DNA of 64,000 bases from Microlunatus sagamiharensis (lineage in GTDB: Bacteria; Actinomycetota; Actinomycetes; Propionibacteriales; Propionibacteriaceae). The stretch spans positions 2,976,001-3,040,000 of the forward strand of contig NZ_LT629799.1 in the NCBI RefSeq assembly GCF_900105785.1. The letters are read 5' to 3'. Positions within the stretch are counted from its first letter, which is position 1, and each line of letters starts with the position of its first letter. This document shows, piece by piece, positions 8,237 to 20,894 of this stretch. Both the position numbers and the translations under genes were made by a program. Under the pieces are notes generated by a model. It worked only from the letters and a program-made list of their open reading frames with translations, was not told the DNA's origin and made no database searches.

Positions 8237-9196
8237 ATGGTGGCGACGGCGGCTTCTGCACGCGCGGGCTCGGGACCGGGCGCGGTCGTGGTGGTCGGCA
8301 GCATCAACATCGACCTCACCGTCGCGGCCTCGCCGCTCCCCCGGCCCGGGGAGACGCTGACGGGCAGCTCGTTCTCCACCGGTCTCGGCGGCAAGGGCGC
8401 CAACCAGGCGGTCGCCGCCGCCCGAGCCGGCGCCACGACCACGATGGTCGGCGCCGTGGGGACCGACGCCTTCGGCTCGCTCGCCCTGGACGCCCTGCGG
8501 GCGGACGGCGTCGACGTGGGGCGGGTCCAGCAGGTCGAGGGGGCGACCGGGATCGCGCACATCCGGGTCGACGCGAGGACCGGCGAGAACACCATCGTCA
8601 TCGTCCCCGAGGCCAACGGTGCGCTGACCGGTCCGCAGGTCGAGGAGGCGCTCCGGGCCCTCGCCCCGTCCTCCCCGGTCGTGCTGCTGCAGCTGGAGAC
8701 GCCCCTCGAGGTGACCCTGGCCACCGCGCGCGCCTGCGAGGAGCTGGGGCTGCGCCTCGTGCTCGACCCCGCGCCCGCCGCGCCCCTGCCCGACGAGGTC
8801 TGGGCCGGCGTGTGGCTGGCCTGCCCCAACGAGACCGAGGCCGAGCTCCTCACCGGCGTCAAGGTCACCGACGTGCGCTCGGCCGAGCGAGCGGCCCGCT
8901 GGTTCTCCGAGCGCGGCGTACGGCAGGTCGTCGTGACCCGTGGCGGGCGCGGGACGGTCGTCGTCGGTCCCGGCGGCACCAGCGACATCCCCGCCTTCGG
9001 CGTGACCCCGATCGACACCACCGCCGCGGGCGACTCCTTCGCCGGCGCGCTCGGTGCGGCCGTCGCCGCCGGGCTCGCCTGGCCGGTCGCGCTCCGCCGC
9101 GCCGCGGCTGCCGGTGCCCTGGCCACGACCAGGGTCGGCGCCAGCCCGAGCATCCCGACCGCCGCCGAGGTGGACACCTACCTCAGGGGACGCTGA
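8237..9196 (+). CDS. rbsK: Ribokinase-like PfkB-family sugar kinase
   Basis: 319 residues. The N-terminal PfkB signature GGKGANQAVAAARAG (from 51) and the C-terminal signature DTTAAGDSFAGALGAA (260-275, catalytic Asp266) are intact. The start GSINIDLTVAA is typical of ribokinases, which phosphorylate D-ribose to ribose 5-phosphate using ATP. No ribose transporter or LacI regulator accompanies it, so another pentose or nucleoside cannot be excluded. ATG 8237 was chosen because the conserved domain begins soon after it. The gene is on the opposite strand to all its neighbours and breaks the usual ftsB-DUF501 order. Confidence 0.85.
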   Translation: MVATAASARAGSGPGAVVVVGSINIDLTVAASPLPRPGETLTGSSFSTGLGGKGANQAVAAARAGATTTMVGAVGTDAFGSLALDALRADGVDVGRVQQVEGATGIAHIRVDARTGENTIVIVPEANGALTGPQVEEALRALAPSSPVVLLQLETPLEVTLATARACEELGLRLVLDPAPAAPLPDEVWAGVWLACPNETEAELLTGVKVTDVRSAERAARWFSERGVRQVVVTRGGRGTVVVGPGGTSDIPAFGVTPIDTTAAGDSFAGALGAAVAAGLAWPVALRRAAAAGALATTRVGASPSIPTAAEVDTYLRGR

Positions 9197-9256
9197 CGCG
9201 CCGCTCCGTCGCCGGGCGGGGGCGCCAGAACGGATCGAGGGCCGCCGGCGCTCGAC

Positions 9257-10039
9257 TCACCTCGGCTTGGAGTCCTCGGACACGGGGGCGCGCTTGCCGG
9301 GGTCGGCCTTCTTGGCGGCCGGCCGGTCGGCGGCCTTGACCGAGCCCCACATGCGGTCGTACCAGGTCGTCTGCTTCTGGCCGGGCTCGTCGGCCTCGGA
9401 CGAGTCGAGCGTCAGCCCGCCCCCGAGCGGCTTGCCGTCGGCCCCCACGACCGTGTAGCCCGTCTCCCCGGGCACGAGCCAGCCGAGGCGCTCACGGGCC
9501 TGGGCGGAGACGTAGGCGGGGTCGTCCCAGCGGGAGATCTGGCTCTGCAGGTCGGCGATCGTCGCCTGGCTGTCGGCGATCTGCGCCTTCGTGGAGGCGA
9601 TCTCGTGGGCCTGGGAGAAGTAGATGCGCAGCGAGGTCGCGTACGAGATGGTCAGGACGAGCACCACGACGACCAGGGCGAGCGCCCGGGCCGTGAGGTT
9701 GGCCCGGACCGCGCGCTGCAGCACCGCGGCACCGGCGCCGGCCCGGCCCGCCGCCTCAGCCGTACGCCGGCGGGTCGGGGCCGTCGAGCCGCTCCGGGCG
9801 GCGGAGGCACGGGTCCTGGCGGTGCCGCGCGACGAGGCACCGCCCGCCCGGCCGCTCCGGGATGCCTTGGCCGACGAGACCTCGGGCGGCGCCGTCGCCC
9901 CCGCGTCGAGGGCGATGGTGGGCTCGTCGGCCCCGTCCGCCGGGACGACCCGGTCGCGCGACGCCGGCCGCGGGCGCGGCTTGCCCCGGCCGGGACCTGC
10001 ACCCGGCCGGGCGGTCGGACGAGGTCCCGACGGCGGCAC
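9257..10039 (-). CDS. ftsB: Septum formation initiator (FtsB/DivIC family)
   Basis: A 260-residue bitopic protein. A long Pro/Arg/Ala-rich cytoplasmic region (1-115) is followed by one transmembrane helix (about 117-136), then a short coiled coil (EIASTKAQIADSQATIADLQ) and the family motif WDDPAYVSAQARERLGWLVPGETGY-like segment around 172-196. Family members bind FtsL/FtsQ in the divisome. The disordered N-terminus is much longer than in E. coli FtsB but is usual in actinobacteria. It starts 9 bp after the enolase stop, the standard eno-ftsB arrangement, so co-transcription is likely. Confidence 0.88.
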   Translation of the reverse strand: MPPSGPRPTARPGAGPGRGKPRPRPASRDRVVPADGADEPTIALDAGATAPPEVSSAKASRSGRAGGASSRGTARTRASAARSGSTAPTRRRTAEAAGRAGAGAAVLQRAVRANLTARALALVVVVLVLTISYATSLRIYFSQAHEIASTKAQIADSQATIADLQSQISRWDDPAYVSAQARERLGWLVPGETGYTVVGADGKPLGGGLTLDSSEADEPGQKQTTWYDRMWGSVKAADRPAAKKADPGKRAPVSEDSKPR

Positions 10040-10048
10040 TGCTGCGAC

Positions 10049-11359
<1,311 letters not shown>

Positions 11360-11450
11360 TCAACGACAGGGACGACCTGGTGTCGTCACCACCCTAACGG
11401 CGTCGGGGCGCGCGGCCCCGACGCCACCACGGTCAGCGCGTCAGCAGTCG

Positions 11451-12848
11451 TCAGCAGTCCTGGGGCACCGGCAGCCGCACGAAGGCGTCGAGGTCGTCCT
11501 CGTCGACGGGGAAGGGCGAGGCCAGCTGCTCGAACCGGTTGGCGGGGTCGACCTGCTCGGCGAAGGCGAGGACGACCGCCTCGCGCTGCGTCCACGCGAC
11601 CGTCGCGCTCGCGCGACCCGCGAGGGTCCGCTCCTGCAGCTGGTCGCTCTCGGGGTCGTCGCCCAGGTCGACATCGGGGTCCTCGAACAGCGCGGGGTCG
11701 AGGACGACCAGCCCGACGGCGACGTCGTTGGGGTTGGTGAGGTCGAGCGCCCGGCACACGGGCGTCACCTCGACGCAGCGGAGCACGGTGAAGGTGGTCT
11801 CCTCGAAGGGCTGCACGTTCTTGTTCGCGTACGCGCGGTAGGTGTAGGTGCCGGCCGGCAGGGGCACCGTCCGCGGCTTGCCCCGGGTCCACGAGCCCTG
11901 GGCGACGACGGTCCCGGTGGCGTCGACGACCCCGTACGACCGGTTCTTCAGGCTCTTCTGCGCGACCCAGTCGAAGGTGACGGGACCCGTGGCGGCGCCC
12001 GCCCCGCAGCCGACGAGGGCGTTGGTCTGCACGGCGTTCTGCGTCGGCGTGGCCACCTTGGCCTTGCAGGACTGGTCCACCTTGAGGGTGCCGCGACCCA
12101 GGTTCACCGGGGCCGGCCCGTCGAGCTCGTCCTCCTGCTCGGCGGGCGTGGCGTCGGGGTCCTCCGGCGTGACGGCCCACGCCGAGAAGAAGATCAACTT
12201 GTCGTCGACCCGCACGGTCCGGACCTCGCCGGGCGCGAGCGTCAGGTCGAACGACTGCTCGTCGTCGGCCCCGTACGAGAGATCGGCCGCCGGGTTGGAG
12301 GCCGGGTTGGTGAACCGCACGGCGTGGCAGCTCGTCTTCACCTGGAGGCACAGCCTGACCTCGAAGGTGTCGTCGGACACCGGCGCCGAGGCACCCCGCT
12401 CGGTCACGGCGATCCGGTAGCTGCCCAGGCGGAGGCTCGGCAGCTTGAGGGCGACGATCCCGTCGCGCTTGACCTTCGCCGAGCCGGTCTTCCGGTAGCC
12501 CGAGGTCGAGGTCAGGACCCAGTCGAAGGTCGCCTTGTGCGTGGAGAACACGACGCCGTCGGGCTTGGCCGACTTCTTCGCGCTCGGGGCGCAGGAGCCC
12601 AGCACGGAGACGAAGACCTCCTCGTCCGCCTCCTCGGCCGCACGAGCGAGGTTCGCCCGGTCCGTCGCGCGGTGGGCCTGCACCCGCCCGCCCTGCGCTC
12701 CGTCCACGAGCCGCGCCACCGGCGAGGGGGCCGACGCCTGCACGGGGGCCGCCTCCGCGCCGGCCAGCCCGGTGGCGGCGAAGGTCAGGGTGAGGAGCGC
12801 CCCGACGAGGGCCCTGCCCACCACTCGTCGTGTCCTGCCTGCGTGCAT
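11451..12848 (-). CDS. Secreted protein with two similar cysteine-containing modules, unknown function
   Basis: 465 residues. An N-terminal signal peptide (basic MHAGRTRRVVGR, hydrophobic core, likely cleavage after AGAEA) directs export. The mature part seems to contain an internal duplication. Each half has a FDWV strand, a GSYRIAV / GTYTYRAY strand, and then the block FEVRLCLQVKTSCHAVRFTN in the first half matched by FTVLRCVEVTPVCRALDLTN in the second. Each block has a C-x6-C pair that could form a disulfide. The modules look like beta-sandwich (Ig-like) domains, which is inference. No catalytic motif was seen. It is a stand-alone gene upstream of eno on the same strand. Confidence 0.7.
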   Translation of the reverse strand: MHAGRTRRVVGRALVGALLTLTFAATGLAGAEAAPVQASAPSPVARLVDGAQGGRVQAHRATDRANLARAAEEADEEVFVSVLGSCAPSAKKSAKPDGVVFSTHKATFDWVLTSTSGYRKTGSAKVKRDGIVALKLPSLRLGSYRIAVTERGASAPVSDDTFEVRLCLQVKTSCHAVRFTNPASNPAADLSYGADDEQSFDLTLAPGEVRTVRVDDKLIFFSAWAVTPEDPDATPAEQEDELDGPAPVNLGRGTLKVDQSCKAKVATPTQNAVQTNALVGCGAGAATGPVTFDWVAQKSLKNRSYGVVDATGTVVAQGSWTRGKPRTVPLPAGTYTYRAYANKNVQPFEETTFTVLRCVEVTPVCRALDLTNPNDVAVGLVVLDPALFEDPDVDLGDDPESDQLQERTLAGRASATVAWTQREAVVLAFAEQVDPANRFEQLASPFPVDEDDLDAFVRLPVPQDC

Positions 12849-12956
12849 GTCCGAACCCCGTCCCAGGTCCCGCGAACCCGACCATCGGGCAGGTGGAGCG
12901 TAGGGAGAGAAGGAGCCCGGCGTGCGGTCGTGGCCTGATCGTGACCTGGGCGCGGC

Positions 12957-13148
12957 TCAGCCAGCGCGGGGCGGGCCGGGAGGACGGCGGGCGCCGCCCT
13001 GCTGCTCCCAGTTCCGGTTGGTCTCGGCGATGCGGCGCGCGGTCCGGCGGCGGCGCTCGACCCGCGAGGCCACCCACCAGCCCAGCACGGCCAGGGCGAA
13101 GGTCGCCAGGATCGCCCCGAGGGCGAACGGCAGGAGCGGGACCTCCAC
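12957..13148 (-). CDS. Small single-pass membrane protein
   Basis: 63 residues, MEVPLLPFALGAILATFALA onward. One transmembrane helix (about 6-27) is followed by a very basic stretch (RVERRRRTARRIAETNR) and a proline/glycine-rich tail, giving an N-out/C-in prediction by the positive-inside rule. The composition is not that of a random frame. The function is unknown, and neighbours on both sides are transcribed independently. Confidence 0.5.
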   Translation of the reverse strand: MEVPLLPFALGAILATFALAVLGWWVASRVERRRRTARRIAETNRNWEQQGGARRPPGPPRAG

Positions 13149-13230
13149 GCGGACCTCCTCGTCGACGGCGTGCGCGGCACCGGGGTGCCCGGGGCCGAGT
13201 CTCCCACCCGCCCTGCGGGAGGGCGCTGGC

Positions 13231-13256
13231 GCTTCACGGGGTGGCGTACGGGTAAC
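13231..13256 (+). promoter_or_regulatory. Candidate SigB/SigF-type promoter before the SDR gene
   Basis: GCTT (13231-13234) is followed after 15 bp by GGGTAAC (13250-13256), resembling the GNNT/GTTT-N14-17-GGGTA pattern of actinobacterial stress sigma factors. The 13-mer GGCGTACGGGTAA recurs before the next gene. Confidence 0.4.
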
Positions 13257-13264
13257 GCAGACCC

Positions 13265-14131
13265 ATGAGCGACCAGCAGACCCCAGAGACCGTGCAGCCC
13301 GACGCCCGCCCCTTCGCCCTCGTCACCGGGGCCTCGAGCGGGATCGGCCTCGAGCTGGCGCGCCAGCTCGCCGGGCACGGCCACGACCTCCTCGTCACCG
13401 CCGAGGACGCCGCGATCGAGGGCGTGGCGGGCGAGCTGCGCGCGCTCGGGGCGGACGTGACGACCTTCGTCGCCGACCTGCGCACCGGTGAGGGCGTCGA
13501 GGCGCTCTACGCCGCCACGGTGGCGCGCGGCCGCACGCTCGCCGTCGCCGCGCTCAACGCCGGCATCGGACGCGGCGGCGCCTTCGTCGACAACAGCCTC
13601 GACGACGAGCTCGACGTCATCCGCCTGAACGTGCTCGGCACCGTCCACCTGGCCAAGCTCGTCCTCGACGACATGGTCCTGGCCAACGCCGGCCGCATCC
13701 TCGTGACCTCCTCGATCGCCTCGGAGATGCCGGGTCCCTTCCAGTCGACCTACAACGCGTCGAAGTCCTTCCTGCAGTCCTTCACCCAGGCGCTGCAGGC
13801 CGAGCTGGCCGAGACCGAGGTGACCCTGACCGCGCTCATGCCCGGCCCGACGGACACGCCCTTCTGGGAGCGGGCCGGCGTCGAGGACACCGCGCTCGGG
13901 CAGGGCCCGATGGACGACCCGGCCGAGGTCGCACGCCAGGGGTTCGACGCGCTGATGGCCGGCAAGGCCAAGGTCGCCGCCTCCTCCCCCATGACCAAGG
14001 CGACCGCGGCCGCGGCCGCGGTGATCCCGGACAAGGTCAAGGCCCTGCTGCACCGCGTGGCCGCCAAGCCGCGCGGCGAGGACGCCGACCAGGCGGGCGG
14101 CGCGACCGGGTCCGGCGGGGCCGTCGACTGA
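13265..14131 (+). CDS. Short-chain dehydrogenase/reductase
   Basis: 288 residues, classical SDR fold. The nucleotide-binding motif TGASSGIG (about 20-27), NAGIG near 97-101 and the catalytic Ser...Tyr-x3-Lys (TSSIASEMPGPFQSTYNASK) are all present. The substrate is unknown. The C-terminal 45 residues (AAAAAVIPDKVKALLHRVAA onward) form an extension beyond the catalytic domain, as in membrane-associated SDRs. It is followed 29 bp later by an aldo/keto reductase on the same strand. Each has its own GGGTAA-type promoter candidate, which would fit a general-stress role; that part is inference. Confidence 0.85.
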   Translation: MSDQQTPETVQPDARPFALVTGASSGIGLELARQLAGHGHDLLVTAEDAAIEGVAGELRALGADVTTFVADLRTGEGVEALYAATVARGRTLAVAALNAGIGRGGAFVDNSLDDELDVIRLNVLGTVHLAKLVLDDMVLANAGRILVTSSIASEMPGPFQSTYNASKSFLQSFTQALQAELAETEVTLTALMPGPTDTPFWERAGVEDTALGQGPMDDPAEVARQGFDALMAGKAKVAASSPMTKATAAAAAVIPDKVKALLHRVAAKPRGEDADQAGGATGSGGAVD

Positions 14132-14150
14132 CACCCGGGCGTACGGGTAA
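14126..14150 (+). promoter_or_regulatory. Candidate SigB/SigF-type promoter before the aldo/keto reductase
   Basis: GACT (14126-14129) is followed after 15 bp by GGGTAA (14145-14150). The surrounding 13-mer GGCGTACGGGTAA is identical to that before the SDR gene, and each lies shortly before its start codon. Confidence 0.4.
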
Positions 14151-14160
14151 GGATCAGGTC

Positions 14161-15186
14161 ATGGAATACCGCACTCTCGGGCGCAGCGGATGCGCCGTCT
14201 CCTCCCTGTGCCTCGGCACGATGACCTTCGGCAACGAGACCGACGAGGCCGGCTCGCACGAGCAGCTCGACACCTTCCTCGAGGCCGGCGGCACCTTCGT
14301 CGACACCGCGAACGTGTACACCCGCGGCGTCTCGGAGGAGATCATCGGGCGCTGGTTCGCGAACCGTCCGAGCGACGTGACCGACCGCGTCTTGCTGGCG
14401 ACCAAGGGCCGCTTCCCGATGGGCGACGGCCCCAACGCCTCCGGCCTCTCCCGCCGCCAGCTCACGCGGGCGCTCGACGCCTCGCTGACCCGGCTCGGGC
14501 TCGACCACGTCGACCTCTACCAGGTGCACGCCTTCGACGCGCTGACTCCCCTGGATGAGACCCTCCGGACGCTCGACGGCTTCGTGCGCGAGGGCAAGAT
14601 CGGCTACTACGGCCTGTCGAACTTCACCGGCTGGCAGCTGACCAAGGCCGTGCACACCGCCCGGGCGCTGGGGCTGAACGAGCCCGTCACGCTGCAGCCG
14701 CAGTACAGCCTCGTCGTGCGCGAGATCGAGTGGGAGATCGTGCCCGCCGCCCTCGACGTCGGCATGGGCCTGCTGCCGTGGAGCCCGCTCGGCGGCGGCT
14801 GGCTGTCGGGCAAGTACAAGCGCGACGAGCGCCCGACCGGCGACACCCGTCTCGGCGACAACATCAACCGCGGCATGGAGGCCTGGGACCGGCGCGGCAC
14901 CGAGCGCACCTGGAACACCATCGACGCCGTGCAGAAGATCGCCGAGGACCGCGGCATCTCCATGGCCGAGGTCGCGCTGTCGTGGGTGACCGACCGCCCG
15001 TCCGTCACGTCGACGATCCTCGGCGCCCGGACGACGCAGCAGCTCGAGACCAACCTCAAGGCCGCCGGGCTGCACCTCACGGCCGACGAGACCGCCGCGC
15101 TGGACGAGGCGAGCGATCTGAAGGCCGCCGACTACCCGTACGGCGAGCTCGGCGTCGGGCAGCGCAACCGCAACATCGACGGCTGA
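14161..15186 (+). CDS. Aldo/keto reductase
   Basis: 341 residues of the AKR superfamily TIM barrel, starting MEYRTLGRSGCAVSSLCLGT. The catalytic tetrad is visible as Asp/Tyr in DTANVY, Lys in LATKGRF and His in YQVHAFD. The NADPH-binding C-terminal segment (TSTILGARTTQQLETNLKAA) is typical. It is closest in style to the YghZ/Tas/Kvbeta-like oxidoreductases that act on aldehydes and methylglyoxal. The natural substrate cannot be assigned. It follows the SDR gene and carries its own promoter candidate. Confidence 0.88.
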   Translation: MEYRTLGRSGCAVSSLCLGTMTFGNETDEAGSHEQLDTFLEAGGTFVDTANVYTRGVSEEIIGRWFANRPSDVTDRVLLATKGRFPMGDGPNASGLSRRQLTRALDASLTRLGLDHVDLYQVHAFDALTPLDETLRTLDGFVREGKIGYYGLSNFTGWQLTKAVHTARALGLNEPVTLQPQYSLVVREIEWEIVPAALDVGMGLLPWSPLGGGWLSGKYKRDERPTGDTRLGDNINRGMEAWDRRGTERTWNTIDAVQKIAEDRGISMAEVALSWVTDRPSVTSTILGARTTQQLETNLKAAGLHLTADETAALDEASDLKAADYPYGELGVGQRNRNIDG

Positions 15187-15235
15187 CCCCGGCCCTCACC
15201 CTGCTCGGCCACGATCGCCGAGCCCGCGCCACGAT

Positions 15236-15275
15236 CCCTGAGCCTGTCGAAGGGCACTCCTCGACAGGCTCAGGG
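15236..15275. repeat. Dispersed repeat as a hairpin between convergent genes
   Basis: CCCTGAGCCTGTCGA (15236-15250) and TCGACAGGCTCAGGG (15261-15275) form a perfect 15-bp stem with a 10-nt loop. It lies between the convergent aldo/keto reductase and a small membrane protein gene and may terminate transcription in both directions. Confidence 0.85.
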
Positions 15276-15289
15276 CACGTCCGGGGCTC

Positions 15290-15649
15290 TCAGCGCCGGC
15301 GGCGGGCACCCCAGACGGCGGCGACGTTCACGCCGACGATGCCGGCCCAGGCGATCGCGAGACCGAGTCCGCCGGGCTCGACCTGCGTCGCCGCGATGCC
15401 GCTGATCGGGATGCCGCCGCCGATCGAGATGATGCCCAGCACGAAGCGCTGCGTACGGCTCGAGCGCTCGTCCTCGCGGTCGGCCCGACGTTCGGAGACC
15501 TCGCCCCGCTGGTCGGCGATCCGGACCGCGACGAGCTCGTCGATGCGGTCGGCGAGGCCGGCGGCGACCTGGTCGTCGTACTCCGGGCCGAGCTCCCGGC
15601 GCGCGGCGAGCGCCGCCTCGACGTCCCGACGCATCTGCGGATCGGCCAT
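15290..15649 (-). CDS. Small membrane protein, unknown
   Basis: 119 residues. The N-terminal half is charged and probably helical (MADPQMRRDVEAALAARREL), and the C-terminal half has two hydrophobic segments (about 67-84 and 92-111) ending in RRRR. No family was recognised; it resembles the many 2-TM cytoplasm-anchored actinobacterial proteins often labelled hypothetical. It sits 9 bp downstream of mazG on the same strand and could be co-transcribed with it. Confidence 0.6.
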   Translation of the reverse strand: MADPQMRRDVEAALAARRELGPEYDDQVAAGLADRIDELVAVRIADQRGEVSERRADREDERSSRTQRFVLGIISIGGGIPISGIAATQVEPGGLGLAIAWAGIVGVNVAAVWGARRRR

Positions 15650-15658
15650 GGGCCGAGC

Positions 15659-16279
15659 CTAACGAGCAGCGGCCTCCGCGTCGCGCACCTGAACCTCGAG
15701 ACGGCGTACGGCCGAGCGCGCGGACTGCTCGGCGTCCAGGCCGGACGCCTGCGCCCGGCGGACGAGCTGCACCAGGGCCTCGCCCAGCTCCTGCTCGTCG
15801 ATGGGTTCCACCGCCTCGGGCTCGGCCAGCGGGACCCGCCGCGAGCGGGCCCGCGAGAGGATCTTGGCCGCCCGCGCGAGGGCCGAGAGCCGCTCGGGGA
15901 TGCCGTCGAGCGCCGAGGCGCGGTTCTTCTCGACGGCCTTGCGCTGCTCCCAGGTGGCGTGCAGGTCCTCCGGGACGTCGGCCGTCTCGAAGACGTGCGG
16001 GTGCCTTGAGACGAGCTTGTCGGCGATCCCCGCGGCGACGTCGCCGAGGTCGAAGGCGCCCTCCTCGGACGCCAGCTCCGCGTGGAAGACCACCTGCAGC
16101 AGCAGGTCGCCGAGCTCCTCGCGCTGGTCGGCGGTGGTGCCGTCCTCCAGCGCCTCGACGACCTCGCAGGCCTCCTCGACGAGGTAGGGCACGAGGGACG
16201 CGTGCGTCTGCTCCGCGTCCCAGGGGCAGTCGGCGCGCAGCCGGTGCATCACCGCGACGAGGCGGTCGACCTCCCGCAC
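15659..16279 (-). CDS. mazG: MazG-family nucleoside triphosphate pyrophosphohydrolase
   Basis: About 206 residues. The MazG domain shows CPWDAEQTHASLVPYLVEEA and the downstream EELGDLLLQVVFHA, which together supply the ExxE...ExxD metal-binding acids. The second part (SRHPHVFETADVPEDLHATW onward) matches the extended MazG form. The family hydrolyses NTPs to NMP and pyrophosphate, limiting incorporation of aberrant nucleotides. The start is uncertain; GTG 16279 leaves a short leader before the conserved MHRLRADCPWD. It lies 32 bp after the SurA-like lipoprotein stop, and mazG near mfd is a common actinobacterial order. Confidence 0.88.
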   Translation of the reverse strand: MREVDRLVAVMHRLRADCPWDAEQTHASLVPYLVEEACEVVEALEDGTTADQREELGDLLLQVVFHAELASEEGAFDLGDVAAGIADKLVSRHPHVFETADVPEDLHATWEQRKAVEKNRASALDGIPERLSALARAAKILSRARSRRVPLAEPEAVEPIDEQELGEALVQLVRRAQASGLDAEQSARSAVRRLEVQVRDAEAAAR

Positions 16280-16311
16280 GCGGTCCCCCGCGTCCGGGGC
16301 GGACGAGCCGT

Positions 16312-16863
16312 TCAGGGCGTGGGCGTCGGGCTGGGGCTGGCCGGCCGGGCCAGCGAACCGGACTTCTCGCCGTCGATGAGCTTCTGCTGCTCGTCGAGCA
16401 CGCCGTAGCGGGGGTTGATCGTCACCTGCTGCTCGCCGATCTGCTGCAGGTACGGCTCCGAGCCCACCTTCTGCGCGACGATCTGCTGGTCGGCGATGTC
16501 GTACGCGACCTCCTTGGCGGCCGGGATCGGGAGCAGCGGCTCCAGGTTCGAGCCCTTGAGCACCGCGTCGCGGTCGGCGTCGGTCACCGTGATGCCGTTC
16601 TTCGCCGCGATGTCCTCGGCGATCGCCCCGTGGACCATGGCGTTGAGCACGGCCTGCGGGGAGACCTGCTGACCCTCCTGCACGGTCTGCTGCACCCCGG
16701 CGACGGCGGCGTCGAGCTGCGTCTGCGTGATGCGGGTCCCGTCGACGTACGCGGCGACGGCCGGGTTGGCGTTCGCGCAGCCGGCGAGGGCGCCGGCCCC
16801 GACCAGCATGGCCGCGGCGGCGGCGGTCCGGGAGCGGCGCGATGCGGTGGACCAGGGACGCAT
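16312..16863 (-). CDS. SurA N-terminal-like lipoprotein
   Basis: About 183 residues. The signal peptide ends in a lipobox, LAGC, so the mature protein would be lipid-anchored at the Cys in GCANANPAVAAYVDGTRITQ. The following AAYVDGTRITQTQLDAAV and the helical region match the SurA N-terminal chaperone-like domain; no PPIase domain follows. A Ser/Pro/Thr tail ends it. Start ATG 16863 gives a compact signal peptide; a longer open frame to 16902 adds a non-signal-like leader. A role in extracytoplasmic folding is inferred from the family. It lies between mfd and mazG, as in many actinobacteria. Confidence 0.78.
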   Translation of the reverse strand: MRPWSTASRRSRTAAAAAMLVGAGALAGCANANPAVAAYVDGTRITQTQLDAAVAGVQQTVQEGQQVSPQAVLNAMVHGAIAEDIAAKNGITVTDADRDAVLKGSNLEPLLPIPAAKEVAYDIADQQIVAQKVGSEPYLQQIGEQQVTINPRYGVLDEQQKLIDGEKSGSLARPASPSPTPTP

Positions 16864-17025
16864 GGGACCTTCCAGTCGTACGACGAGGTCCGGGCTCAGC
16901 ACCGAACCTCCGCGATCCTAGCCCGCGCCGAGGTCCGCCCCGCCGAACCCGTCGCGCCACGCCCGACCGTCCTCCGACCGTCCACCCGGTGACGCCGTCC
17001 GGTTACCTGGGCGGTCTCCACGAGT

Positions 17026-17121
17026 GGTCGGGAACCTGTGCGCGCTGAGGTTGCTGACACCGAGCCCAGGTTGCAACCTGCGCTCGGTGCACGGAACCTG
17101 TGCGCGCACAGGTTCCCGACC
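17026..17121. repeat. Nested long inverted repeat, family D copy 1
   Basis: This 96-bp element fills most of the 301-bp gap between the mfd stop and the lipoprotein start. The outer arms are a perfect 20-bp inverted pair, GGTCGGGAACCTGTGCGCGC at 17026-17045 and its complement at 17102-17121. Between them is a second near-perfect 32-bp palindrome (17058-17089, beginning CACCGAGC and centred on GGTTGCAACC). A related element is at 40630-40729. It is downstream of mfd, so a transcription terminator is one explanation. Nothing else was recognised in the gap. Confidence 0.85.
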
Positions 17122-17164
17122 GGCCGACCAGCGGACGGGCCAGCAGCCTGGGCAGCCGCGCGGG

Positions 17165-20778
<3,614 letters not shown>

Positions 20779-20894
20779 TGGTCAGACTGTACTGATCGGA
20801 GCCAACCGTCGCGCGGGCGGCGGACCCCTCGGTCGGTGGAGCCACCACCGAGAAATCCGCCACGCGGCCCGGTGCTCCGTGGAACGCTTCCGCC

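Noticed and set aside
6346-9339. A plus-strand open frame of nearly 1000 codons
   Set aside because: It is antisense to DUF501 and the MFS gene and in a different frame from the ribokinase. Its composition (Gly/Arg/His/Asp-rich) is typical of a shadow frame in GC-rich DNA.
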